Source: Kingdonia uniflora (lineage: Eukaryota; Streptophyta; Magnoliopsida; Ranunculales; Circaeasteraceae). From it: a stretch of 64,000 nt of DNA. Position 1 is the stretch's first letter, and every line of letters begins with the position of its first letter. The stretch lies in assembly GCA_014058105.1 (NCBI GenBank), contig JACGCM010001655.1:1488001-1552000 (forward strand). The letters run 5' to 3'. The notes under the pieces are model-generated. The model searched no databases. It had not been told where the DNA came from and saw nothing but the letters and a program-made list of their open reading frames with translations. Positions 11,357 through 22,850 of this stretch are shown piece after piece. Both the position numbers and the translations under genes were made by a program.

Positions 11357-12048
11357 TGTAGTAGCCTACTCGCAGCCTTCCAGCACCAGTCAAATTCTCG
11401 AAGGCTACATCAAAGCCTACCCATATACTCGAAGCCCAGTAAGACAGTAACTAAGTCCAAAAAGTCTTCTGACATTAATCGAATACTCGAATACATTATA
11501 GTCGAAGCCGAAGACAGACGGCCAGCACCAGAACTCAACATCAATAATAGAGAGACTTCAGCCATGGTAATACATAGTCGAAGGCAGATACGTTTGACAG
11601 CCAGCTCACCAGATAAAATAGTTAAACGAGCCGCCTAACAACTATATTGTTAGAACTGACTCCGAGTACAGCACAATTGTCCCTAAAGGATATGCATATA
11701 ATCTGACCTCCCATGGTGACTCAACCTTTTTTATATCCTATAAATAGGAGAGAGGAGACACTATGAGGAGGTAACAAAATCCTTCCCTAAAAGCCCAACA
11801 AGATTACCTTCGAATACCCCGTAACTCATTTTATCTTCGACCTATCTGCTAACTCGATATATATATAACATCAATCATTCAAAATCCTTGCTAGAGGTCG
11901 TGGAGTAACCCATTTTAGGCCTCCATGCAAGTGTATTATTTAAGTATCATAGTTTATTATTGTCTTATATACTTGTTTAAGCCCCTAGTCGAAGATAATC
12001 CCGTGGTGTAAGAACCAGTTTCCCCTCTTACGAAACTTGGCTCTTACA
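11357..12048 (+). repeat. Tat-B 3' LTR
   Basis: It opens TGTAGTAGCCTACTCGCAGC and closes CTCTTACA, the same ends as the other Tat LTRs here. It has a TATA box (TATAAATA, 11739-11746). The length is 692 bp. The next LTR starts 0.9 kb further on and belongs to Tat-C. Confidence 0.85.
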
Positions 12049-12946
12049 TAGATGAAAATATATTAAAATATAGAATTTGGGGTAATGATGAGAAGGCCTT
12101 TTCAGCAAAAAGTTGCAAAGCGTCTGACATTAATTGTGGAATGGACGCTTCAGTTCTAAAACTAAGGGCGACTCGTGCGAGGCCCAATAACTATCATCAG
12201 TTAGAGAGAGAAAAAAATAGTTTATCTTTCTCATTCAAATGTTTATCAACTTCAGAAAAATGGAAAACAGTAGGAGAAAAAAGAGAAATTATGATAGAGA
12301 TTCACAAGAGAGATTAGACGAGAGTAATCATCGCTCAAGGAGAGAAAAAGTTTTGGAGACAGTGTCACGACAGTGGTTGTACAACAGCGTTATAAAGGAA
12401 GGATTTTGCTTTGCTTCAGATTTATATTTGAATATTAAAGGTTAGTGAACGAAATATGAATTTTTGAATGTGAGGTTTGAAATAATTTGTGGGTTGTTAA
12501 AATTTTGAAAACTTGATGTTTATAGTAATTTAAAAATTTGTTTAATTTTTTGTGTAATAAGAGGTATGTATATGATATACGTATATGTATGATGGATGTA
12601 TGGTAGATGTGTGTATGAATGTGCATAGATAAAAGATAATGATAAGTTGACCGAATACCTGGATCTATATGTAGGTTGGGCATGTGGAGTATCTATTATA
12701 GAAACAAACCTCATCCTTAAGCCTATAATTGAGATGAAGACTTCACCTGATATGGAGACGTCGACCTCTGGTCGTACGATTGAGTTCGGGAACATAGAAT
12801 ATATAAATGTAGAGTCTGAGGGGGAGGTCGAAGTGGTACTCGTTTAATTTCTAGATTTCCCTGGAAAATTGGTATTGTACCCTTCGAACTCTGATATGTT
12901 CAAAAATTTCCAAAAATCCAAAGCTATTATAGGTGGAAAATGGGGC
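12049..12946. other. Unassigned sequence between two LTRs
   Basis: This 0.9-kb stretch does not match the retroelements around it. Short open frames near 12239-12445 and 12647-12847 code for charged peptides I do not recognise. A TATG/TGTA-rich patch lies near 12560-12625. It may be remaining host DNA between Tat-B and Tat-C or a piece of an unknown element. Confidence 0.4.
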
Positions 12947-13711
12947 TACAGTAGCCTACTCGTAGCCTTCTAGCTCCAATCGAACACTCAGAGGCTACAT
13001 AGAAGCCAACCTATAGATTCAAAGCCCAGTAAGATGATAGCTGTGTCCACGATGCCTTCCAAAACTAATCGAACACTCTAAGGAACCAGAAATACTTCGA
13101 CCATGGTCGCACATGGTAGCGTATGAACCCACAACGGTACCATAAATACTTTGACCATGGTCGTATATGGTTGAAGGCGGACACGTCAGACAACCAGATC
13201 ACCAGACAAAATAGAAAAACAAGCCTCTCGATAACTACAGTGCCAGATCCAACAATTACAGTGTTAGGTCCAACAATCATAGTGTTAGAACCAATAACTA
13301 CGATGTCAAAGCCAAAAGGTGCAGTGTCAGAACCGACTCCGGGTACAAGTCAGTTGTCCCTAGAGGATATGCATGTAACTTGACCCCCCATGGTGACTCA
13401 TCCCTTTCTATATCCTATAAATAGGGGGGAAGAGACACTAGGAAGGGGTTAGAAAAACTCTCCCGCAAAACCTTAGCATATTACCTTTGGATACTCTGTA
13501 ACTGCCCACAGTTCGACTACCTTCGATATATATAACAATTCTCTTAAGAATCCTCACTAGAGGTCGTGGAGCATCCCATTCTAGGACTCCACACAAGTGT
13601 GTTAGTATATTAGTACCATTTACTATTATATTAGATACTTGTAAACCCCTATACGAGGATAATCCAGCGGTATAAGAGCTAGTTTCCCCTCTCCGAAATA
13701 TGGCCCTTACA
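12947..13711 (+). repeat. Tat-C 5' LTR
   Basis: It begins TACAGTAGCCTACTCGTAGC, where the usual TGTAG start has mutated, and ends CCCTTACA directly before the primer site. A TATA box (CTATAAATAGG) lies near 13418. The length is 765 bp. Confidence 0.85.
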
Positions 13712-13729
13712 TTTGGTGCCGTCTGTGCT
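13712..13729 (+). other. Tat-C primer binding site
   Basis: TTTGGTGCCGTCTGTGCT follows the LTR end. Tat-D, E and F have close variants (TTTGGCGCCGTCTGTGC-like). I do not assign the tRNA. Confidence 0.65.
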
Positions 13730-13797
13730 ATCCCACCCTATAAAACTCCCCCTGTCTCTTTTCTCTTTCCCTTTTCTACTCCTGCAAGCCACCTTCA

Positions 13798-15530
13798 ATG
13801 GCCCCCACCTTCTGCTCTACTTCTGCCCTTGTCGGCAACTCCACCAATGGAGTGGCCGCTCAGCTCACCCTCCTTACCCAACAATTCGCTCAAGCTGAGG
13901 AACGACACTGCAATCAGTTACGCCTTAAGCATGAAGAACACCACTAAGAGTTTGAGGCTGAATAGCAGCGCCATTTTGACGATGCAGATAGACAATATCG
14001 TGCCCTTGACGATCTAAGCAATACAGTTCGCAAGTTACAACAACTTCAAGCTCAAGACGCCCCTCCGTCCTCTCGAGCACCTGTCCCATCGCGTGCTTCC
14101 GCCCACGCCCGGCTTGGCCCCCAACCACATTTTAAAGTACCCCCGGTCCATTTTGGTACCGAGGGTGCTCCCCCCACCATTTTACCTACCGGAATGATCC
14201 ACCTTGGTGTACACCCCACAGAGGATTCTTTCGACTTCACTCTTTGAACTACCCGATACCCTAAACGCTGCCCGGTGTGAAAACATACGCTGAATATTCT
14301 GCCTCATCCCCCTCGATCCTAAAGATCCCCCCCTCATCCTACATATCTTACGCAGCAGGAACTCGACGACAAAATCCATACCGCTATCCGTATTAATGCG
14401 AGCCCCACATCGAACTCTTAAAGTCGGTTAAACAACCTCCTCTACCTCAAACTCCTCGCTATCGAGATGCCTATAAAATTTTACGCCCTTAAAATCTGCA
14501 AATACTGCAATACCGACCCCCAATCCCACATCCTCAAATTCCAAAATGCCTTAAGCCTTTCTTCATGGCTAACCACCTGTTGTGTCAACTGTTTCCTACC
14601 AGTATCACAGACAACCCTCTCAGATGGAACCATAGCCTTCCTAATGGTTATATCCAAAGTTTCAGACAACTTTTGGCCCTTTTCATCGCCTAGTTTGCCT
14701 TCAACAAGGATCGTGAGGCTTGGTTAGATGCCCTCCTCAAATTTTGTAAATCCCCCAACGAAACCCTTAAAGCCTTCACCAAGAGGTTTATCGATGAGCT
14801 GTGAAAAGTTGAGAACCTCGACTGCGCGAACGCCATTCTTGCATACTCTAATGCTCTCCCAGATAACAGTCGTGTAAAAGAGTATATTATGCTTCATAAA
14901 CCACGAACCCTCGATGAGTTGTTATCCAAAGTTAATAGGTACATCGGCCTTGAACACCTCCTCGAATCAAATTGCCAGGGGTAAGTTTTGACCACTAATA
15001 AGAATAAACCTCGACAACGTTCTACACCCATGGTTGCTCCCATCTCACAGGAGACTGAGAGCCACAAACGCCCATAATCTGATGATACTCCTACTGAGGC
15101 CCGCAAAAAATGACCCAAGCCAGTCCTCCACAAGCTCACTGCTCCCATCAGCACCCTTCTCCCACTAATTCTGGCCGACCCTATATGGCATACCCCCTAC
15201 CCCATCGAGGTCAAACAAGGCGAACCTTACTAACATAATCATAAATGTAACTGCCACCACACTAACAAATGCTATACTCTGCAGCGCTCTCTCAAAATAA
15301 TTCTTAAGGCGAGGGGTCGTCTACATTAATATGTTGCTGACCTCCTTAACTACCTCGATGGGTCATCCCTTAAGCCTCAACCTGCTCCAGCTGCCAACCC
15401 AGCCGAGGTACACATTTTCCAACTCCATCTCATCAAAGTCTACAATATCGACAACGTCCGTACAAAAAGTAAGCACAAGCGTGTCGAAGAATGCTGCAAG
15501 CTTACCTACCAGGAGAAGCTACCTCTCCTT
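13798..15530 (+). pseudogene. gag: Tat-C gag
   Basis: The ATG opens MAPTFCSTSALVGNSTNGVA, matching Gag starts in D, E and F. A coiled-coil-like Gln/Glu/Arg-rich helix comes next (QFAQAEERH). The retrotransposon Gag core lies at about 14460-14940, with RQLLALFIAQFAFNK and LKAFTKRF phrases. A CHHC-type zinc finger near 15230-15275 has lost its first Cys to a stop. Several stops and frame changes are present, so no full Gag can be made. Gag runs without a clear break into protease. Confidence 0.75.
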
Positions 15531-15990
15531 CTGCCTAAATCGAGCCAATACCCTCGACCCGAGAGTTTCTCCTTTATCGAATGTGATGCTTCCCATGTTC
15601 ACTTCCTCCACTCTGATCCCTTGGTCATTATGATCAAGGTCGAACACCTCATCCTCCATACCATGCTCATCGACACGGGCAGTGCAGCTGACGTACTGTT
15701 CTTCCAGACTGCTGGAGCCATGCAGAAAACCGACCTCATCACCCCGGATAATGTTAAACTCAAAGGCTTCAACGGTTCTACCGAAGTCGTTGTCGGTCGC
15801 ATTAGCCTCCCTATCACTATAGGGCCAATTATACTCTAAACCAGCTTTCTCATCATCCATAAGAAATCTGAGTATCTAGGCATCTTTGGGTACAACTGGC
15901 TCCATGCCATGAGAGCCATACCTTTGACTTACCACCAAACACTTCGTTTCTATACCCCTTGTGGTACATAGAACATGAAAGGCTCTCAAT
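15531..15990 (+). pseudogene. Tat-C protease
   Basis: Aspartic protease domain of Pol. The active site MLIDTGSAADVLF at about 15660-15700 is intact, and the frame 15621-15839 is open for 72 codons. The following flap and C-terminal part (KKSEYLGIFG, then a region like GRDWLH) continue after a TAA at 15837. It would cut Gag-Pol in the particle. It sits directly between gag and RT, as in all Ty3 elements. Confidence 0.75.
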
Positions 15991-17060
15991 GCCTTGCCCG
16001 CTTATGTGAGCACCCGGAGATCCATTAAACCCAGAAACTTGTCAAACAACCATAGTAATCAATGTCTCTTTATATCCCCATACCTTCGATGCCAGCTACC
16101 ACACCTATCAAACCCACTGTTTAAATCAAACTCAATAGTCTTGGTCGAGGTGTGTTCATTGGTGCTTTTCTAGATGAGGCTGAATGCCTTGAACTCACCG
16201 ACTTCCTTTGAGCAAAAAAAAAATGGCTTTGCCTGGACATTCCATGAGATGCTCGGTGTTGACCCCACTTTAGCATGTCATCGACTCGACCTCATCCCTC
16301 AATCTACAGCAGTAAAGCATAAGAAGCTTATGTTGGCCCCATGGCTTCGTGAAGCTGTAAACCTCAAAGTCGACAAACTCCTAGCTGTAGGTTTCATTAG
16401 AGAAGTCAAGTACGCTGATTGGATCTCCAATATTGTTGTTGTCCCTAAGAAGAATGGCAAGATCAGATCTACATTGACTTTACAACCTTTAACAAACACA
16501 CATCGAAGGATAGGTTTCCTCTCCTAATCATTTCAGTACTCTTAGATGCCACAACTGGCCATGAACTACTATCAATGATGGACGCGGCTTCAGGCTACAA
16601 TCAGGTGCCCCTCCTCCCCAAGGACAAACTTAAAACTTCATTTATTTATGAACAAGGTCTTTACTGCCTTAACGTCATGCCCTTCGGCCTTAAAAATGTG
16701 GGTGCCATTTACCAACGTCTTGTTACCACCATATTTAAATCTTTGCCTTGCAAGTCGGTTAAAGTCTATATCGATGACATATTATGCAGAAGTCTCCAAA
16801 AACTAACCCATATCCAGGACCTCACCGAGGTATTTGCAATACTTCGTACTTATAACATGAAACTTAACCCAGACAAGTGTCAGTTTGGTATTTCATCTGG
16901 TAAGTTCTTGGGCTACCTTATCAGTAAATGGGTTATCGAGATCGACCCCACTCATATCCGGGCCCTCATCGATATGCCTTCCCCTCGAACAAAAAAAGAT
17001 GTCCAAAAGTTTGCTAGCAAGATAGCCACCCTCAACCGTTTTATATCCAAATCCTCAGAC
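15991..17060 (+). pseudogene. Tat-C reverse transcriptase
   Basis: RT domain with LREAVNLKVDKLLAVGFIRE, a VPKKNGKIR phrase, MDAASGYNQVPL and FGLKNVGAIYQRLV. The catalytic motif is VYIDDIL near 16768-16790, so both active-site Asp residues are present. A frame break lies near 16525. The thumb and connection follow (NPDKCQFGISSGKFLGYL, ASKIATLNRFISKSSDRC) up to a TAG at 17070. It has the best preserved RT active site in the window. Confidence 0.8.
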
Positions 17061-17242
17061 CGTTGTGCCTAGCTTTTCTCCCTCTTACGCGACCAAGGCG
17101 TCCACAAGGCCAAAAAGAAAAATAACCCTGAAATTAATTGGACACCTAATTGCGAACAAGCTTTCCTCGAACTTAAAACATACCTTGGTCGACCACCCAT
17201 CATCAGTACCCCCATTGAAGATAAAATACTTTCTTTATACCT
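17061..17242 (+). pseudogene. Tat-C RNase H, 5' fragment
   Basis: This is the start of the Ty3 RNase H region (KNNPEINWTPNCEQAFLELK, then LGRPPIISTP). It stops in the middle of a codon run at TTTATACCT, where Tat-D inserted. The reading continues exactly at 56561 (VVTDTFISSVL after LYL). Confidence 0.8.
17238..17242. repeat. Target-site duplication of Tat-D, left copy
   Basis: TACCT stands just before the TGTAGGG start of Tat-D. The second copy is at 56556-56560. Removing Tat-D and one copy restores the RNase H frame of Tat-C. Confidence 0.85.
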
Positions 17243-17979
17243 TGTAGGGTCCTAACTTCGCAAGGAGGGGAAGTTGGCTCTTACACCACGAGATTTATCT
17301 TCTATTAAAGGGTTCAAGCATATAATCAATAACACGAATAATCCACTGACAATATACTTACGTGGAGGCCTTGAATGGGATACTCCACGACTTCTGATGA
17401 AGATTTTTAAGAGAATTGATATAACTGTCAAGTAGTCAAAGTTTTGAGTACTGGGTAATTTACAGAGTGGTCGAAGGTAAACAACAAGTGTTATGGGGAG
17501 AAATTTTGTAACCTCTCCATGGTTCCCCCTATCTCCTATTTATAGAACATAGGAAGGGCTGAGTCACCAAGGAAAGTCAAATTATAGGTGTATCCTTTGG
17601 GTATCAGGCGGGTATCCCGGGGTTAGTGTGACGTCGTAAATGTCGGGTTTGGCACTGTGCTTTGACACTGTAGTCGTTGTTAATTCTATCACTATAGTCG
17701 TCAGGACCAACAATGGCATTGTTCTTGTCTGGTGAGCTGGCTTATCTGACACATCTTCCTTCGACCATGTATGACTATGGTCGAAGTATTTCTGATGCTA
17801 ATGTAGGGCTCATGTGCTGACGGATCTGCCTTCGTCTTCGAGGCTTGTTCATAGTCGAAGTTCGTGTAGTCACGAAAGGCTTGTATAGGGATTAATTGGG
17901 CTTCGAGGTATTCATGTAGGCTTCGATATAGCCTTCGAGTGTTCGACTGGAGCTAGAAGGCTACGAGTAGGCAACTACA
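17243..17979 (-). repeat. Tat-D 3' LTR
   Basis: On the plus strand it reads TGTAGGGTCCTAAC... to GGCAACTACA, the reverse of the Tat LTR ends. A TATA box (minus strand, CTATAAATAGG) is near 17524-17534. It pairs with 55837-56555. The length is 737 bp. Confidence 0.9.
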
Positions 17980-17996
17980 TTCGCCCCCTCTCAGCA
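17980..17996 (-). other. Tat-D polypurine tract
   Basis: TTCGCCCCCTCTCAGCA on the plus strand gives a GAGAGGGGGCGAA tract on the element's sense strand, adjoining the 3' LTR. Confidence 0.75.
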
Positions 17997-18224
17997 ATGG
18001 TCTCAAGAATAGGTATAGAAGCATTTGCTGAGAAAAATTGCTGGTTGTTAGAAGTTGAACGGTTGACAAATGTATATTGGGTTTTCGAGGAAGGTAATAA
18101 AGGAGGGTAATTATGAAGTTATGGTGATTACGGAGTAATAAATGATGTTAATGAAGATATTAATATGGCTTGTGAGGGGGTAACACTGTATACTCTTCGT
18201 CTTCACTCTATTCCTCTGTATTTC

Positions 18225-18692
18225 ATGAAAACAATCATGAATACCACTCCCAACATGAATTATCAGAAAAGGATGGGATTTTCCAGAGATCGTCGAATAG
18301 GGCAGAAAATGACTGAACTGGAGCTGAAGTTCTTTGGTGACAAGGAGCTCGACTAGAACATACCGGATCTGGTGGAGGTAGAACTTGGGGAGCCGATCAG
18401 CGGGCACTCCTATGCATACTTGTGGGGGATGATACAATGGAGGCTTACAGCTGCCGAAGAGCGTTACCTCTCTTTATTAGGTTTGGCCAAGCGTATTGTG
18501 CAAGAAGAGGATCAGTTATTGGAGGAGCAGGGCTTGGTGGGAGGAGCTGGTCCGTCTAAAAATAGGGCAAGTTCTTCGCATGGTGGGGATGTATTTTATT
18601 TTGTATGGGGGCATTCAAAGTTTTATGCTTTGTTTTTGTTGAAGTCTATGTATTTTTCTCTTCAGCCCTTCTCGCTTCTTTTGTATAAATGA
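18225..18692 (+). pseudogene. Tat-D antisense gene AS1a
   Basis: The first gene of the antisense cassette. ATG 18225 begins MKTIMNTTPNMNYQKRMGFS. Next come RRIGQKMTELELKFFGDKEL, a TAG (18354) where AS1a of Tat-F has Trp, then PDLVEVELGEPISGHSYAYL, WRLTAAEERYLSLLGLAKRI and an acidic tail with GPSKN. Apart from that one stop the frame is open to 18692. The family is unknown. It has no signal peptide, membrane segment or nucleic-acid motif that I can see. AS1b at 19192 is a relative, so the pair looks like an old duplication. The weak TATA-like TGTATAC at 18187-18193 is poorer than the TATAAGTA in E and F. Confidence 0.55.
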
Positions 18693-19136
18693 TATAATGA
18701 AATGAAAATGTAATTTAGTGGAATAATGTGTTTTGCATCTGATAAGTATGGTAGGTGAATAGACTGTTAGGCTTTCGAATAAAGGGTAAATGGTAGAAAT
18801 AGTACTCTGCGAGGGGAAAGGTACTTCGAATTGTCATAGTTATCGAAGGCATTGGTTAATATTTGACCTGGAATGAATAATTGACTCGGAGTTCTTGAAG
18901 CTTGATGTATATATCGACAGGGTTGCAGGAAAAAACATATATAGGGTCCGAGGGTTCGGGACTGCAGATATGTCGATTATAAAACCCCGAAAATAGGTGT
19001 TGAGTGCGCATGATGATAAAACGGTTGAGTCTGGAAAGCTGAAAATGTTTGACTGCTGAGATTTCGTGGAAAACTTTTAAGACTGTGATAAATGTGTGTT
19101 CTGATTAAGGAGGGTTTAAATGCATCTGCCTTCAGG
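18693..19136. other. Tat-D spacer between AS1a and AS1b
   Basis: There is no gene. The part from about 19010 aligns with sequence upstream of AS1b in E and F (AACGGTT, GGAAAGCTGAAAA and ATGCATCTGCCTTCA phrases), which suggests a shared upstream control region. Confidence 0.4.
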
Positions 19137-19144
19137 TATAAGTA
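19137..19144 (+). promoter_or_regulatory. Tat-D AS1b TATA box
   Basis: TATAAGTA (in GGTATAAGTAGGG) lies 48 bp upstream of the AS1b ATG. In E and F the same place has TATATAATGGGG. Confidence 0.5.
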
Positions 19145-19191
19145 GGGTATTTTGAGAGAATTTTAGATGTCAACACTCTTTTTGTGTAAAC

Positions 19192-19571
19192 ATGTCTTCA
19201 TCTTCTCCCCATAATAGCGGAGATACTCCTAACATTAGGGACCAGAAACATGTGGCGGCAAGGGACCTTTGGATAGGGGAGAAGACACTTGAGCTGAAGC
19301 AGATGTTTTTTCATGATCGAGTCCTTGATTGGATTATGCCAGATTTGTTTGAACTAGAGCTAGGGGAATCCATTAGTGGGATGCCCTATGCGAACTGGTG
19401 GAGGGTGAACCCATTAGTGGGATGCCCTATGCGTACTAGTGGAGGGTGCTACAAATGATGAGTCCGCTCCCCAGCGATCGGTTCTCCTTCTTTGAGTATT
19501 TAGCTAAGGAGGTGGTGGACAAGGAAGATGCTGAGGTTGGGTTTTCGAAGAAGCGTCCCGTCTGTGAATAG
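19192..19571 (+). pseudogene. Tat-D antisense gene AS1b
   Basis: ATG 19192 starts MSSSSPHNSGDTPNIRDQKH, a Ser-rich start also seen in E (MSASSSTSN) and F (MFSSSPQHS). The core KTLELKQMFFHDRVLDWIMP, DLFELELGESISGMPYANWW matches AS1a. A 41-bp tandem duplication (19371-19411 and 19412-19452) then shifts the frame. The family C-terminus (EYLAKEVVDKEDAE... RPVCE) can be followed in another frame to a TAG at 19569. Without the duplication this copy would be nearly intact. Function unknown. Confidence 0.55.
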
Positions 19572-20162
19572 GGGTTTCTAAAATATGGTAAAAGTACTGG
19601 TGTAGGATGGTAGGTAGGAATGTTTGTTGTTTTTTCTATTGATGTTAATTGTTTATTATGTGTTTCGTTGTTTGGGAGTTTGCCCAAATGAAATTGAAAA
19701 TCTATAAGATAACTGTTGAAGTGAGATACTGAATTGTCTGTGTATTAAGTAAGCCCATCATAATGCTCGAAGGTAATTTAGGCGCGAAAATAGCTTGTCG
19801 AATGTCAAATATGAAAGAAATCGAATGACTGGCACATTTTAAAATTGAATATTAAATTATTTGTGGACGAATGTTCGAGACATGATGTAGACTATTATTC
19901 ACAGACGGGAAGAAGGGGCTTTGAAGGTAGGTGGGCTTCGACTATCAGAACTGACAGTCCAAATAGCTGGCATGTCAGAAACTGTACTGAGTTTAGGGCA
20001 GAGTGCCATGCAGACATCATGATGTTTCCTTGGATTACAGAAAAGGTTGATTTGACATAAGGATTTGATTTGATAGCTTCGGGTAGGGATCAAAAGGTCC
20101 GACTTGATTTATATAAAAAATTGTGTGAATGTGAGCGCGACACGCGCACGTGGGGGTTATGG
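19572..20162. other. Tat-D spacer with conserved block upstream of AS2
   Basis: There is no gene. About 19850-20040 aligns with blocks in F (42298-42505), E (30025-30235, minus strand) and B. It holds an inverted pair CTGACA...TGTCAG (near 19951 and 19972), GGGCAGAGTGCCATGCAG and CATCATGATG. Such conservation of non-coding sequence hints at a control element. Confidence 0.5.
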
Positions 20163-20268
20163 AGGGTAAAATTGGCAAAACACATCTCAGCCAAAAAGTA
20201 GGGTAGTGGTAATGATAACGGCTTTGGTAATTGAGGCAATTTTTTGTTATTTCAAGGAGGTATATATA
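20163..20268 (+). promoter_or_regulatory. Tat-D AS2 promoter
   Basis: The ~100 bp before the TATA box TATATATA (20261-20268) aligns with E, F and B (CATCTCAGCCAAAAAGTAGGG, TGGTAATGATAACGG, AAGGAGGTATATATA). Tat-E inserted 19 bp after the TATA box and cut the promoter off from its gene, which resumes at 33494. Confidence 0.6.
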
Positions 20269-20282
20269 ATGGCAAGAGCAAG

Positions 20283-20287
20283 GTTAC
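20283..20287. repeat. Target-site duplication of Tat-E, left copy
   Basis: GTTAC stands before Tat-E. The right side (32741-32745) reads GTTAT, one mismatch. Confidence 0.6.
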
Positions 20288-21008
20288 TGTAGTAGCCTAC
20301 TCGCAGCCTTCTGCCCCAGTCAAATACTCGAAGGCTACCTTGTTGCCTACTTGAGCATCTCGAAACCCACTCAGCCCATAAACAAGCCTTCCAAAGATTA
20401 TCCGAAGACGAAGCCTCGACTCCCAACAATCCTCGAAGACGAACTCCACATCAACATCAGAAACACTTCAGCCATAACCGTACAAGGTCGAAGTGTGACT
20501 AGACAGACAACTAGCTCACTAGACAAGATGGGGGCGTTGTTGGCCCTTACAGCTATAATGACAGGCCCAACAACAGCTATAGTGTCAGAGCACAGTGTCA
20601 GACCCGACATTTCTGGTGTCAACACCAACTCCGGGAGACTCGCTCGATATCCGAGTGGTACACTTGTAATGTGACCTAACCTTGGTGACTCAGCCCTTCC
20701 TATGTTCTTTAAATAGGAGAGATGGGAAACCAATGAGAGGTTACAAAATCTCTCCCTTGAGCCCGTAGAGTTTACCTTCGATCACCTTGTAAAAACTCAG
20801 TACCCGAACCTTCGACTACTCGACAGAAATACAAACACTCTTAAAAATCTTTATTAGAGGTCGTGGAGTATCACATTCTAGACCTCCACGCAAGTATATT
20901 GTCAGTAAATTAATTGCGCTATAGATTATATACTTGAATTCCTTTGATAAAGGATTAACCCCGTGGTGTAAGAGCTGACATTTCCTCTGTACAAAGTTAG
21001 CCCCTACA
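20288..21008 (+). repeat. Tat-E 5' LTR
   Basis: TGTAGTAGCC... to CCCCTACA, 721 bp. A TATA-like TTTAAATAGG is near 20709-20718. It pairs with 32019-32740. Confidence 0.9.
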
Positions 21009-21009
21009 A

Positions 21010-21026
21010 TTGGTGCCGTCTGTGCT
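21010..21026 (+). other. Tat-E primer binding site
   Basis: TTGGTGCCGTCTGTGCT begins one base after the LTR, as in Tat-C. Confidence 0.65.
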
Positions 21027-21090
21027 TCCCACCCTATCAATCTACCTTGCTCATTTTCTCCCTTTTTCCAACTCCTACAGATCACTCCCA

Positions 21091-22850
21091 ATGGCCCCAA
21101 CCCTCCGTTCTACTTCTACCCATGCCAAGAACTCTGTTAATGGAGTGGCCGCCCAACTCGCATTACTTTCCCAGTAATTCGTTCAAGCCTAGGAACGACA
21201 TCAAACACAACTGCACCTGGAACGTGAAAAGCATCGGCAAGAATTTAAAGCTGAACGACATCGCCGTTTAGATGATGCCAACAGACACAACCGCGCCATC
21301 GATGAATTGCGTAACACAGTCCGAGAACTGTAGCGACTATAGCCTCTAGACGCTCCCTTACCGTCTCAAGCACCAGCCACATCGTGCGTGTCTGCCCGCG
21401 CCCGACTGGGGCCTCTACCATATCTGGAAATACCCCCAGTCCATATCGGCGCTGCGGGCGCTCCCCCCACTATTCCCCCCACTGGCTCTATCCATCTCGA
21501 CATTCACCCCACGGAGGACTCATCTGACTCCACCTTTCCCTCCTCGAGACACCCCAAACGCCACCCTGCCCGAGAACGTCTCGAGGAGCGCAGCGCCGAA
21601 CAGATACTGAACCCTCGGCTTCAACATCCTTAAATCCCTCGATCCCCCCTCATCTTGCTTATTGTGTATTGAAAGACTTCGAGTACAAAATCTAGCCGGT
21701 TATCCGCGTCAGCGCGAGCCTAACTCCAAACTCATGGTGTCGGCTGAATAACCCACTCTGCCCCAAACTTCTCGCTATCGAGGTGCCTCTAAATTTTTGT
21801 GCCCTCAAACTCAGCAAATACCGCAACACCGACCCTCAATCACATATTCTTGAATTTCAAAATGCCCTAAGCCTCTTTTCTACAGCCGGCCACTTGATGT
21901 GTCACCATTTTCCCACAAGTCTCACAGATACCCCTCTTTGATGGCACCATAACCTTCCCAATGGTTCTATTCGAAGTTTCAAGCAACTATCCCATCTTTT
22001 CATTGCCCAATTTTCTTTCAACAAAGACAGAGAGGTGAGTGTCGATGCCCTTTTCAATTTTAGAAAATACCCCCGTAAAACCCTTGAAGCCTTCACCAAG
22101 AGGTTCCTTGACGAGTCGCGAAAAGTTGAAAACCTTGACTGCGCGAGCGCTGTACTCGCATACTCAAATGATTTGCCAGATCACTGCCGTGTTAAAGAGT
22201 ACCTGGTCCTCCATAAACCTTGAACCCTCGGGGAAATGCTCTCAAAAGTCAAAGGGTATATTGACCTTGAACGCCTCCGCGAATCACATAAATTGGGGCA
22301 ACCTTCCACCTCTACCATCAATAAAATTCGACAAGGCCCACCTTCTACTCCTGCAGCCCTGATCGCTCTCCTCTCACAGGAGACTGAGAGCCATAAACGC
22401 CCTGTCGAAGCTCGCCAGAAGCGACCAAAGCTGGTCCTACCCATGCCTACTGCTCCATTCGGCACCCTTCTACCTCAGATCCAGGTAGACCCCATATGGT
22501 GTACCCCTTTTCCCATCGAGGTTAAACCAGGCGAACCTTACTGTGCCAACCACAAGTGTAACTGTTACCATACCAATAAGTATTTTGCCTTGCAGCGCTC
22601 TCTCAAAATTATCCTCAAGGCAGGTCATCTACATCAGTATGTTGCCGACCTTCTCAGCTACCTTGACGGGTCATACCTCAAACCTCAATCCACCCCTGCC
22701 GTCAACCCGGCCGAGGTCCATATATACCAAATACATTTCATCGAAGTCAATAGTATCGACGGCGGCCGGTCCAAGAGTAAGTGCAAGTGTGTCGTAGAAT
22801 GCTACAAACTCACTTACCAGGGGAGGCTGCCCGCCCTCCTGCCAAAATAG
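21091..22850 (+). pseudogene. gag: Tat-E gag
   Basis: The ATG opens MAPTLRSTSTHAKNSVNGVA. The Gln/Glu/Arg-rich helix follows, with stops where F has Gln and Glu codons. A Pro-rich part (RLGPLPYLEIPPVHIG) comes next, then the Gag core (KTLEAFTKRFLDESRKVENL, near 22077-22140). The finger near 22540-22585 keeps YCANHKCNC, but its last His and Cys have become Tyr, so it should not bind zinc. The open frame 22236-22850 covers the C-terminal 204 codons and ends in TAG at the protease border. Confidence 0.75.

Larger units (their letters stand above)
6590..12048 (+). mobile_element. Tat-B, 3' part of a Tat-type Ty3 element
   Basis: What remains is the 3' tandem repeats, an antisense gene like AS2, one AS1-type gene, a polypurine tract and a 3' LTR. 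gag-pol and the 5' LTR would lie left of LARD-A, outside the window. The order and gene content match Tat-D, Tat-E and Tat-F. Only one AS1 gene is present, and its upstream region matches AS1a of the other copies, so AS1b is missing here. Confidence 0.8.

Noticed and set aside
12560..12625. Microsatellite
   Set aside because: The TATG/TGTA-rich patch has no regular repeat unit.
13712..13729. Naming the primer tRNA of the Tat elements
   Set aside because: The TTTGGYGCCGTCTGTGC site is clear, but I could not match it confidently to one tRNA 3' end from memory.
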